The translations under genes and the position numbers were made by a program. 5,804 nucleotides of DNA, taken from NCBI GenBank assembly GCA_964391025.1, contig CAYMKJ010000263.1:1-5804 (forward strand), in the 5' to 3' direction. Position 1 is the first letter of the stretch. Each line of letters starts with the position of its first letter. Under the pieces are notes generated by a model. That model had not been told where the DNA came from, did no database searches, and saw nothing but the letters and a program-made list of their open reading frames with translations. This document shows, piece after piece, positions 1 through 5,804 of this stretch. Origin of the DNA: SHZI01 sp964391025. Lineage in GTDB: Bacteria; Pseudomonadota; Gammaproteobacteria; Steroidobacterales; GCA-2729495.

Positions 1-858
1 GCGCTTGTCACCATTGCCAACACCGTCACCAATGCGCTCCGTTCGATCGACAGCGAGCCATTCATCAGTGACACGGGCGGAGTGGTCATCCTCCGGGCGG
101 TACGTAGCGTCGACAGTGCTCGCGTGATCCTCACGGGCACAGGCGGTATACCCGACACCCTGCTCGCCAGCACTGGACCCTACGACCCGGTGAACGTCGC
201 AGGCATCAACGCTACCGATGTGGTTGCCTTCGAAGCGCTTGATGGCGCCGGCGCCAGAGGCGTGTACCTCACCACCGACGGCGTCGCGGTCACGCCCATC
301 GCCGTCACCAGCGCCGGCGACTTCACCGCGGTGGAGGCGCTGGACATCAACAACAATGGCACGGTGGTGTTCTTCACCGAGACCACGACAGGAGTCGGCA
401 GCCTGTCCGTGCAGACTGCCGACTCGCCGCCGCGTGCCTTCGCCGAATCGCCCTCGCCCTTCATATCCTTCGGTCCGGCGGCCGTGGCGGAATCCGGCGC
501 CGTGGCGTTCCGCGGGACACTCGAACTCGGCCTGAACGGGATCTTCGCCGGCGGCACGGGGCTCTACGAAAAGGCGATCGCCCTGGGTGACCCTCTGCTC
601 GGTTCCGGCGTCACTGCCCTTGACACTGGTCCCCAGGCCGTGACCAATTCCGGGCGCTTCGTCTTCCGCGCCAGCCGCGTTAACAGCACGACAGGCATCT
701 ACCTGGCCACGCCGAGCGCGGCCGACGGCGGTGGAGGGGGCGGCGGGGCCATTGACCTGGTGTCGGTTACCCTGCTGCTGCTGGCCAATCGGTTGCGCGG
801 GCGGTTGCGCAGGCGGCTGCGCCGCGGCCCGGCACCGCGGGGGAGGTTCGGAGCATGA
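1..858 (+). CDS. NxxGxxAF tandem-repeat surface protein with GlyGly-CTERM-like tail (5' partial)
   Basis: The frame is open from base 1, so the gene starts upstream; 285 residues are visible. The GTG at 82 is internal, because coding continues before it. The visible part holds degenerate copies of an Asn-x-x-Gly-x-x-Ala-Phe-type motif: about residues 22-32 (ISDTGGVVILR), 69-77 (INATDVVAF), 116-125 (INNNGTVVFF), 162-170 (VAESGAVAF) and 214-222 (VTNSGRFVF), each followed by a short Gly-rich turn and a strand such as GIYL. This matches the 'choice-of-anchor tandem repeat NxxGxxAF' family, probably a beta-propeller-like exported protein of unknown function. The C terminus has a seven-Gly run (243-249), Ala-Ile-Asp, a short hydrophobic stretch (about 251-262) and an Arg-rich tail (about 265-275), the layout of GlyGly-CTERM signals processed by rhombosortase. 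About ten further residues follow the Arg cluster and overlap the next gene's ribosome-binding site. The stop overlaps the downstream ATG by ATGA. The N-terminal signal peptide, if present, is outside the window. Family call is fairly firm; function is unknown. Confidence 0.8.
   Translation, partial: ALVTIANTVTNALRSIDSEPFISDTGGVVILRAVRSVDSARVILTGTGGIPDTLLASTGPYDPVNVAGINATDVVAFEALDGAGARGVYLTTDGVAVTPIAVTSAGDFTAVEALDINNNGTVVFFTETTTGVGSLSVQTADSPPRAFAESPSPFISFGPAAVAESGAVAFRGTLELGLNGIFAGGTGLYEKAIALGDPLLGSGVTALDTGPQAVTNSGRFVFRASRVNSTTGIYLATPSAADGGGGGGGAIDLVSVTLLLLANRLRGRLRRRLRRGPAPRGRFGA
841..846 (+). promoter_or_regulatory. Ribosome-binding site of the alpha/beta hydrolase
   Basis: GGGAGG lies eight bases before the ATG at 855, inside the last codons of the repeat-protein gene. 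It supports 855 as the start and, with the ATGA overlap, argues for translational coupling. Confidence 0.6.
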
Positions 859-1604
859 AAAAATCCTTGAAGTACGGCCTTGGCGGCCTCGCACTGCTGG
901 TGCTGCTGGCGGCGGCCTACCTTTACTCGACCCAGGCGAACAAGGCCATGCCGGCCCCCGACGCGGTCGCTGCCCTGCTTTCCGATGAGCGCGTGACGAT
1001 CGAAGACGGAAAATTCCTGGTGTTTCGACCCACCGGTGCTGCCCCGACGACCGGTGTTATTTTCTACCCCGGCGCTGCCTGCGACGTGCGCGGCTACGCC
1101 CCGGTGCTGCGGCGGGTCGCTGAACGGGGCTACCTTGTGGTTGATGTGCCGATGCCGCTCGATATGGCGATCTTTGCTCCCAACCGCGCCGACGACGTCC
1201 GCGCAGCATTTCCGAACGTGAAACGCTGGGTGATCGCAGGGCACTCCATGGGCGGGGCAATGGCCGCGCACTACGCGCACCAGCATCCCGACGAACTGGC
1301 CGGCCTTCTCCTGTGGGATTCCCGTCCCGCTGAGAGCGACACCCTGGTGGACCTTAAGTACCCCGTGTGGCATATCCACCGTGCCACAGCCGACGGCCGT
1401 CCGCCCGAGAAGTTCGAGCGTTATCGCAACCTCTTTCCGGCGACCAGTACCTGGATACCGGTCCGGGGCGGCATCCACATGTACTACGGGTCCTTTGTTG
1501 GTGGGGGCTACAAGGAACAGTGGACGCCGACGATCAGCCGGGAAGCGCAGCAGGATATTGCGGTCACGGGCACGCTAAATGCGTTGCTGGCGATGTCGAA
1601 ATAG
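855..1604 (+). CDS. Membrane-anchored alpha/beta hydrolase
   Basis: A 249-residue protein of the alpha/beta-hydrolase fold, closest by eye to the alpha/beta hydrolase_5 (dienelactone-hydrolase-like) group. Residues 1-6 are basic, and a hydrophobic helix (about 8-25) forms an uncleaved anchor or signal sequence, so the catalytic domain is probably periplasmic. The core begins with strand GVIFYPGAA (67-75). The nucleophile elbow is GHSMGG with Ser131. The likely acid is Asp180 in ATADGRPPEK, and the likely histidine is His208 in RGGIH, followed by the TISREAQQ segment (226-233) typical of the group. The triad is therefore complete and the enzyme is probably active, as an esterase, lipase or similar; the substrate cannot be read from sequence. 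The start is fixed by the ATGA overlap with the preceding gene and by GGGAGG at a good distance. Coupling to an exported repeat protein suggests a shared envelope role, but this is inference. Confidence 0.88.
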   Translation: MKKSLKYGLGGLALLVLLAAAYLYSTQANKAMPAPDAVAALLSDERVTIEDGKFLVFRPTGAAPTTGVIFYPGAACDVRGYAPVLRRVAERGYLVVDVPMPLDMAIFAPNRADDVRAAFPNVKRWVIAGHSMGGAMAAHYAHQHPDELAGLLLWDSRPAESDTLVDLKYPVWHIHRATADGRPPEKFERYRNLFPATSTWIPVRGGIHMYYGSFVGGGYKEQWTPTISREAQQDIAVTGTLNALLAMSK

Positions 1605-1812
1605 GTCGCGGGTCGCGCCGGGGATTAGAAGTTCCGCGGGTTCTCCATGGTGCGGAAAAGGTTAAATCGCCTGCGCGGGGCCGCCTGTGCCGGGGGCCAG
1701 GAATCGCGCCGGAAGCCAGAACGGGCGGCGTTTCCACGCGCTATCAGGCCTGGGCCAGAGCCCACAGGAGTGCTGGAATCGCCACCGCCACGGAACTGGC
1801 GTATGGTGGGGA

Positions 1813-2124
1813 ATGGTTCCAACAACAACAGCTGTTCTCGTCCGCAAGCCAAACCCGCTGGACGACGACCCCTTCACGCTCAAATCCATCGCCAAGTCCG
1901 AGCCGCCGGCGGGAGTCGACACCGACAATTGGCACCGCTATGTGATCACGCAGGGTCACAACACCATTGTCGGCCAGTTGCAGGGCAGCCGGGCCAATAC
2001 GGAACGTGCGGTCCTGGAAATTATCGAGCGACTGAATGAACGTCGCCGGGGCAAGACGGGTCGCGTGCAGTTGAGTCCCGGCCGCAAGAAGAAGGGCGCC
2101 ACTCCACCGCCCGCCGAAGACTGA
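1813..2124 (+). CDS. Small hypothetical protein (103 aa)
   Basis: I do not recognise a named family. The protein is 103 residues and soluble, with no signal or membrane segment. Residues 1-35 look flexible and acidic (PNPLDDDPFTLK). A compact centre (about 39-75) starts with NWHRYVITQGHNTIVG, which looks like two beta strands, followed by an amphipathic helix (TERAVLEIIERLNERR). The tail (about 77-103) is rich in Lys, Arg and Pro, with RKKK at 91-94. The coherent strand-strand-helix pattern makes it more credible than the overlapping frames. ATG 1813 is chosen because the protein-like region starts there; the same frame is open further up (ATG 1687), but that part looks like non-coding translation rich in Arg, Gly and Trp. 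There is no normally spaced Shine-Dalgarno: the only purine run (GGTGGGGA) abuts the ATG. The gene is separated from the hydrolase by 208 bases with no convincing gene and converges on the MATE gene. Confidence 0.6.
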   Translation: MVPTTTAVLVRKPNPLDDDPFTLKSIAKSEPPAGVDTDNWHRYVITQGHNTIVGQLQGSRANTERAVLEIIERLNERRRGKTGRVQLSPGRKKKGATPPPAED

Positions 2125-2179
2125 CTCTTCCGCATCCCGGGCCGCCGCCCAGCGCGCGATCCGGCCTGCAGACCCGCTT

Positions 2180-3580
2180 TCAGGCCCTCTGTTCCGCCGG
2201 GCTCTTGTCCGCCGGCGTTGGGGCGTGTCGAGCCATGGTCTCGCTGAGTGCGAACCGTAACCAGAGCGCCCCAATCCCGCCGGCGATGAAGTTGGCGCTG
2301 GCCGCGGCAATGAAGATCCCGATGATCCCGAAGAAGTGGGACAACACCCAGGCGAGCGGCGCGTAAACCGCAATGGTCCGCGACAGCGACACCCACATGG
2401 CAGCCATGGGCTTGCCGAGCGCGTTCAGCGCGCCGTTCACCGTCATCGCGCAACCGAGCGCCATGTAGCTCAGGGGCACGATGTGCATGTGGAGCAACGC
2501 CGTTTCCTTCGCTGCGCCCTCGAGACCGAACAGATCGGTGATGAGTCCGCCAAACAGCTGCATGAACACCGCGATGCTGATGCCGTACACGAGCGAGAAC
2601 CGGTAGGCGAAGTTCACGCCTTCCCGGACGCGATCCAGGCGCTTTGCTCCGAAGTTCTGGCCGGTGAAGGGCGTCATGGCGGCGGACAGCGACATCATCG
2701 CGAGCATTGACAGCCCTTCCAGCCGGGACGCCATGCCGAAACCGGCCACGGATGCCTGGCCGAAGGTGGCGATCTGGCTGGTGATGAATGCCGTCGTTAC
2801 GGGCGCCACCATGCTGCTTGTCAGCGAGGGCAGGCCGACGTGCAGGATCCGGCGCCAGGAGTCGAGGAGCAGTTCCGGGGCCAGCTTGCGGAAGTCCACC
2901 AGCTGCTCCCGGTACATCACGAAGAAGGCGGAGGCACACATGGTCAGGGCGTTCGACAGCACGCCGCCGAGCGCCGCGCCTTCGATCTCCATCCGGGGGA
3001 AGCCAAACAGACCGAAGATCAGTATCGGATCGATGATGACGTTCAACACCGCAGCCGTCGTCATGATCATGGCCGGACGCTTCGCGTCGCCGGAGGCCCG
3101 CAATACCGAGTTCGCAATCATGGGCGTGACCAGGAAGATGCCACCCCAGTAATAGATGCTCATGTAGCGGTGGATGAACGGCAAAATATTTTCGTTGGCG
3201 CCAAGCAGTCTAAACAGCGGGTCGATGGTACTAAGGCCGATGATCAGCACAACGCCGCCGCAGATGACGGCCAGTAGCATCGCGTGGCCCGTGATGCGCT
3301 TCACTTCTTCCCGGTTGCCCGAGCCGAAAAGCCGGGACACCACCGACGAGGTACCGATGCCAAGCGCCATGGCGATGGCGCCCACGAGGAAGCTCACGGG
3401 AAATGTGAAGCTGATCGCGGCAAGCTGCTCGGTGCTGACGCGGGCGATGAAGAAGGCGCCCGCCACGTTGTTCACGACAATGGCAAGCATGCCGAGCATC
3501 ATCGGCAGCATAAGGGAGAAGATGGCCTTGCTGACGGGGCCTTCCGTGAGGCGGGCGCCCTTGCCCGGTGCTGGTTTCAT
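2180..3580 (-). CDS. MATE-family efflux transporter
   Basis: A 466-residue polytopic membrane protein, a typical length for MATE exporters, which use proton or sodium gradients to expel cationic drugs or metabolites across the inner membrane. About twelve hydrophobic segments form two homologous halves (about 15-225 and 240-450). Family landmarks include the helix-1 proline in LMLPMMLG (Pro26), NSVLRASGDAKRP (157-169), LNVIIDPILIFG (179-190) and, in the second half, SRLEGLS (Glu288) followed by FTGQNFGAKRLDRV (305-318). It resembles the MepA/VmrA/NorM-like bacterial groups; I cannot assign a substrate. At the helix-1 position where many relatives carry Asp (as in VDTxFxGR), this protein has Gly41 (NVAGAFFIAR), so its cation coupling may differ. 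The start is the ATG at 3580-3578, which overlaps the gabD stop by ATGA. The frame is open upstream into gabD, but those residues are shadow coding. The Shine-Dalgarno is weak (GTGGA), which fits translational coupling to gabD. Confidence 0.9.
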   Translation of the reverse strand: MKPAPGKGARLTEGPVSKAIFSLMLPMMLGMLAIVVNNVAGAFFIARVSTEQLAAISFTFPVSFLVGAIAMALGIGTSSVVSRLFGSGNREEVKRITGHAMLLAVICGGVVLIIGLSTIDPLFRLLGANENILPFIHRYMSIYYWGGIFLVTPMIANSVLRASGDAKRPAMIMTTAAVLNVIIDPILIFGLFGFPRMEIEGAALGGVLSNALTMCASAFFVMYREQLVDFRKLAPELLLDSWRRILHVGLPSLTSSMVAPVTTAFITSQIATFGQASVAGFGMASRLEGLSMLAMMSLSAAMTPFTGQNFGAKRLDRVREGVNFAYRFSLVYGISIAVFMQLFGGLITDLFGLEGAAKETALLHMHIVPLSYMALGCAMTVNGALNALGKPMAAMWVSLSRTIAVYAPLAWVLSHFFGIIGIFIAAASANFIAGGIGALWLRFALSETMARHAPTPADKSPAEQRA

Positions 3581-5040
3581 GGCGTTTCCACGCCTGCAAT
3601 GCAGAGATATTTGATTTCGAGATAGTCCGCGATGCCGTACTTCGAGCCTTCGCGACCGTTGCCGGATTCCTTGATGCCGCCGAACGGGGCGACTTCCGTA
3701 GAGATCAGCCCGGTGTTGAGGCCGACGATCCCGTACTCCAGCGCTTCCGGCACACGCCAGCTGCGGCCGAGATCGCGTGTGTAGACGTAGGCTGCCAGGC
3801 CGAACTCGGTGTCGTTGGCGAGGCAAACGGCCTCGGACTCCGTGCTGAAGCGGAATAGCGGCGCGAGCGGGCCGAAGGTTTCTTCCCGGGCCACACGCAT
3901 GGCCGGTGTCACGCCGGCCAGGACGGTGGGTTCGAAAAACGTGCCGCCAAGCGCATGCCGCTTGCCGCCCGTGAGCACCCTGGCACCGCGGGCCAGGGCA
4001 TCGGCAATGTGCTCCTCCACCTTGGCAACGGCGGCTGCGTCAATGAGCGGCCCCTGGTCCTGCTCGCCCTTAAGGCCGTCGCCCACGCGGAGCTTCGCTA
4101 CCGCCGAGGCGAGCTTGCGGGCGAACTCGTCATACACCCCGTCCTGCACGAGCAACCGGTTCGCGCACACGCAGGTCTGGCCCGAGTTGCGGTACTTGCT
4201 GACCATGGCGCCCGCCACCGCCGCATCCAGGTCTGCATCGTCGAAGACGATGAAGGGCGCGTTGCCGCCCAGCTCCATCGAGACCTTTTTCACCGTCTGG
4301 GCGCACTGGGCAAGCAGCAGCTTGCCGGTAGCGGTGGAGCCGGTGAACGTCACTTTGCGGACCAGCGGATTGCCGGTCATCTCCCCGCCGATCGTGCGCG
4401 CGTTGCCGGTGACCACATTGACGACGCCGGCCGGAAAGCCGGCGCGATGGGCCAGTTCGGCGAGGGCGAGTGCCGAGAAGGGCGTCTGCGATGCCGGCTT
4501 GATCACGATCGTGCAGCCCGCGGCGAGCGCGGGCGCCAGCTTGCGCGCGATCATCGCCGACGGAAAGTTCCATGGGGTGATCGCTGCCACCACACCGACC
4601 GGTTGCTTGATGACGACGATGCGCCGGTCCTTCGCGTGGCCTGGGATCACGTCGCCGTAGACCCGCTTCGCTTCTTCGCTGAACCACTCGAGAAAGCTGG
4701 CGGAGTAGGCGATCTCGCCACGGGACTCCGTCAGCGGCTTGCCCTGCTCGGCCGTCATGATCCGCGCCAGGTCTTCCTGGTTCGCGAGCAGAAGATCGTG
4801 GAGTTTCCGCAGCAATGCTGCGCGCTCTTTGGCTGGGCGGGCGCGCCAGCCCGGCAGCGCGTCTGCCGCCGCTTCGATGGCGGTGCGCGTTTCCCCGGCA
4901 CCGCAGTTCGGCACGGTGCCGAGTTGCTCGCCCGTGGCCGGATTAACCACGGGCAAAGCGCCGTCGCCGGACGCAGCGACCCATTCCCCAGCCACATAGG
5001 CCTGGGTGCGCAGGAGACTGGGGTCGGTGAGCTTCAGCAT
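3577..5040 (-). CDS. gabD: Succinate-semialdehyde dehydrogenase (NAD(P)+), GabD type
   Basis: A 487-residue class-I aldehyde dehydrogenase that oxidises succinate semialdehyde to succinate, joining GABA or aromatic catabolism to the TCA cycle in the cytoplasm. Visible active-site elements: TPWNFP with Asn158; IKPASQTPFSALAL (180-193) in the cofactor pocket, where Lys181 and Ser184 fit NADP use; FTGSTATGK (232-240); MELGG with general base Glu256; GQTCVCANR with catalytic Cys290; and EETFGP with Glu387. Cys290-Val-Cys292 matches the pair that can form a redox-sensitive disulfide in known SSADHs. Long stretches, such as KVEEHIADAL (340-349), FGLAAY (413-418) and the C-terminal YLEIKYLCI (473-481), read very like E. 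coli GabD, so the GabD assignment is preferred over related glutarate- or ketoglutarate-semialdehyde dehydrogenases. ATG 5040 aligns with the GabD N terminus; the open frame upstream is antisense to the FAH gene. No clear Shine-Dalgarno is seen. It is the first gene of an operon with the MATE exporter. Confidence 0.93.
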   Translation of the reverse strand: MLKLTDPSLLRTQAYVAGEWVAASGDGALPVVNPATGEQLGTVPNCGAGETRTAIEAAADALPGWRARPAKERAALLRKLHDLLLANQEDLARIMTAEQGKPLTESRGEIAYSASFLEWFSEEAKRVYGDVIPGHAKDRRIVVIKQPVGVVAAITPWNFPSAMIARKLAPALAAGCTIVIKPASQTPFSALALAELAHRAGFPAGVVNVVTGNARTIGGEMTGNPLVRKVTFTGSTATGKLLLAQCAQTVKKVSMELGGNAPFIVFDDADLDAAVAGAMVSKYRNSGQTCVCANRLLVQDGVYDEFARKLASAVAKLRVGDGLKGEQDQGPLIDAAAVAKVEEHIADALARGARVLTGGKRHALGGTFFEPTVLAGVTPAMRVAREETFGPLAPLFRFSTESEAVCLANDTEFGLAAYVYTRDLGRSWRVPEALEYGIVGLNTGLISTEVAPFGGIKESGNGREGSKYGIADYLEIKYLCIAGVETP

Positions 5041-5054
5041 GGCGGCATGCCATG
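5038..5054. repeat. Inverted repeat over the gabD start codon
   Basis: CATGGC (5038-5043) and GCCATG (5049-5054) are perfect 6-bp inverted arms around a 5-base spacer, and they contain the 8-bp palindrome GGCATGCC (5044-5051). The left arm includes the gabD start codon (CAT at 5038-5040 is ATG on the minus strand). It could be an operator in the divergent gap or an mRNA hairpin hiding the gabD start. Arms this short can occur by chance. Confidence 0.35.
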
Positions 5055-5076
5055 ATACGGCAAGGAGAATGCGGGC
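5041..5076. promoter_or_regulatory. Divergent gabD / FAH-gene intergenic region with candidate gabD -10 box
   Basis: Only 36 bases separate the two divergent start codons. On the minus strand TATCAT (5057 to 5052) matches five of six bases of the sigma-70 -10 consensus and would put the gabD transcript start about five bases before its ATG. The correctly spaced -35 area lies in the first codons of the FAH gene and is poor. No convincing plus-strand promoter fits the gap, so the FAH promoter is probably inside the 5' end of gabD. This is a weak prediction from motifs alone. Confidence 0.3.
5062..5067 (+). promoter_or_regulatory. Ribosome-binding site of the FAH-family gene
   Basis: AAGGAG sits nine bases before the ATG at 5077 and is the strongest Shine-Dalgarno in the window. 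It fixes the start of the FAH gene; an out-of-frame ATG at 5069 is too close to it and opens no protein-like frame. Confidence 0.7.
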
Positions 5077-5804
5077 ATGAAGCTGGCAAGTTTTCACGAC
5101 GGGGCGACGGAGACGTGGGGGCTGGTGCAGGACGCGGGCGTGCAGTTGGCGCCGCCAGTGCTCCGTAAGCGGTTTCCCGGATTGCGAGACGTGCTCGCGG
5201 CTGGCGCGCTCCCCGAGATCCCTGCTCTCCTGACGGCCGTGCCGCCACGCAACCTGGCCGCCCTGCGGTTCGCCCCCGTAATCCCGAACCCGACGCGGAT
5301 CATTTGCGTGGGGATCAACTACCTGGAGCATATCCACGAGATGGGTCGGGAAAAGCCTGACTACCCCACGCTATTCACGCGCTTCCCCGACACGCTCGTG
5401 GGCCACGGCAAGCCGGTTGTCCGCCCGCGTCTTTCCACCCAGTATGACTACGAGGGTGAGCTGGCCGTTGTCATCGGCAAACCGGCGCGGTACGTGCGTG
5501 CCGCCGAGGCCCTCGACTACGTCGCAGGCTACACCTGCTTCCTCGACGGCTCGGTGCGGGACTGGCAGCGACACACCACCCAGTTCATTCCCGGGAAGAA
5601 CTTTCCCGCCACCGGCGGTTGCGGGCCCTGGCTGGTGACCACGGACGAGATCCCCGATCCCGCCCACCTTGAGCTCCGAACCCGCGTGAACGGCGAAGTG
5701 TTGCAGGCAGCGCCCGTCAGCGACCTGTGCTTCGACGTGGGTTGCATCATCGAATACTGCTCCAGCTTCTGCTGTCTGAATTCGGGCGACATCATCGCGA
5801 CCGG
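5077..5804 (+). CDS. Fumarylacetoacetate hydrolase (FAH) superfamily protein (3' partial)
   Basis: The frame is open from ATG 5077 to the window end, giving 242 residues plus two bases; family members of this type run to about 280-290, so roughly 40-45 residues are missing. A variable N-terminal region (1-70) precedes the FAH domain, which begins at RIICVGINYLEH (74-85). Then come TRFPDTLVGHGKPVVRP (101-117), the metal-binding YEGELAVVIG (125-134, Glu126 and Glu128), GYTCFLDGSVRDWQ (151-164, Asp157 as third metal ligand) and FIPGKNFPATGG (170-181, Lys174). The superfamily includes acylpyruvases, 2-hydroxyhepta-2,4-diene-1,7-dioate isomerase/decarboxylases (HpaG type) and diketo-deoxy-sugar hydrolases, all acting on 2-oxo acids with a divalent metal. 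The exact reaction cannot be read here. Two local oddities: Leu156 replaces the Asn usually before the metal-binding Asp, and the end of the visible part is Cys-rich (YCSSFCCL, 227-234). It diverges from gabD, suggesting a shared catabolic role. Confidence 0.88.
   Translation, partial: MKLASFHDGATETWGLVQDAGVQLAPPVLRKRFPGLRDVLAAGALPEIPALLTAVPPRNLAALRFAPVIPNPTRIICVGINYLEHIHEMGREKPDYPTLFTRFPDTLVGHGKPVVRPRLSTQYDYEGELAVVIGKPARYVRAAEALDYVAGYTCFLDGSVRDWQRHTTQFIPGKNFPATGGCGPWLVTTDEIPDPAHLELRTRVNGEVLQAAPVSDLCFDVGCIIEYCSSFCCLNSGDIIAT

Noticed and set aside
699..1478. 259-codon minus-strand open frame opposite the hydrolase
   Set aside because: It is antisense to a gene with a complete catalytic triad, and its translation is low-complexity, rich in Arg, Gly, His and Pro, as expected from a shadow frame in GC-rich DNA.
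1632..1657. Hairpin TTCCGC/GCGGAA with a 14-base loop after the hydrolase gene, as a terminator
   Set aside because: The stem is only six pairs, the loop is long and no T tract follows on either strand.
1605..1812. A small gene or RNA in the 208-base spacer
   Set aside because: No frame gives a protein-like translation, and I see no tRNA-like fold or clear structured RNA. Only a short GGTCGCGGGTCGCG tandem and the weak hairpin stand out.
2163..2186. Hairpin GGCCTG/CAGGCC between the convergent small gene and the MATE gene, as a bidirectional terminator
   Set aside because: Its position is attractive, but the six-pair stem has a 12-base loop, overlaps the MATE stop codon and lacks a T tract on either side. 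Factor-dependent termination remains possible.
1956..2939. 327-codon minus-strand open frame overlapping the MATE gene
   Set aside because: It overlaps the well-supported MATE frame on the same strand and gives an Arg/His/Gly-rich translation without membrane segments or motifs.
3581..3826. N-terminal extension of the MATE protein into gabD
   Set aside because: The frame is open, but the translation is Arg-rich shadow coding of gabD. The family-like N terminus begins at the ATG at 3580.
3955..5055. 366-codon plus-strand open frame opposite gabD
   Set aside because: It mirrors the gabD coding frame; the translation is Arg/His-rich with no recognisable domain, while gabD matches its family throughout.
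5041..5337. N-terminal extension of GabD upstream of 5040
   Set aside because: It would run antisense through the FAH gene, and GabD homology begins right after the ATG at 5040.

Overview
This 5.8-kb window is GC-rich (roughly two thirds G+C by eye) and densely coded. It fits a gammaproteobacterial chromosome, probably an environmental lineage. Two points support this: a C-terminal GlyGly-CTERM/rhombosortase-type sorting signal, which is largely a gammaproteobacterial feature, and an aldehyde dehydrogenase that reads very close to the GabD type known from E. coli. I see no insertion sequence, tRNA, rRNA, CRISPR array or phage gene.

Left block, plus strand (1-1604): the 3' part of a secreted NxxGxxAF tandem-repeat protein ends in a Gly-run/hydrophobic/Arg-rich sorting tail. 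Its stop codon overlaps the start of a membrane-anchored alpha/beta hydrolase (ATGA overlap), so the two are probably co-translated. A 208-base spacer (1605-1812) has no convincing gene. It is followed by a small conserved-looking hypothetical protein of 103 residues (1813-2124).

Right block: a two-gene minus-strand operon, gabD (5040 to 3577) followed by a MATE-family multidrug/metabolite exporter (3580 to 2180), again joined by an ATGA overlap. The MATE gene ends only 55 bases from the convergent small gene. Divergent from gabD, across only 36 bases, is a fumarylacetoacetate-hydrolase (FAH) superfamily enzyme (5077 to the window end, 3' truncated). The short divergent gap holds an inverted repeat over the gabD start codon, a -10-like TATCAT for gabD and a strong Shine-Dalgarno for the FAH gene.

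Working interpretation: the right block looks like a small catabolic unit in which an FAH-type lyase/hydrolase/decarboxylase and a succinate-semialdehyde dehydrogenase feed carbon to the TCA cycle, with a co-translated exporter of unknown substrate. The left block looks like a cell-surface repeat protein with a coupled membrane hydrolase. Nothing here is clearly a new system. The most useful leads are the sorting-tail protein/hydrolase coupling, the gabD-MATE coupling with an altered MATE helix 1, and the possible operator or RNA hairpin over the gabD start.
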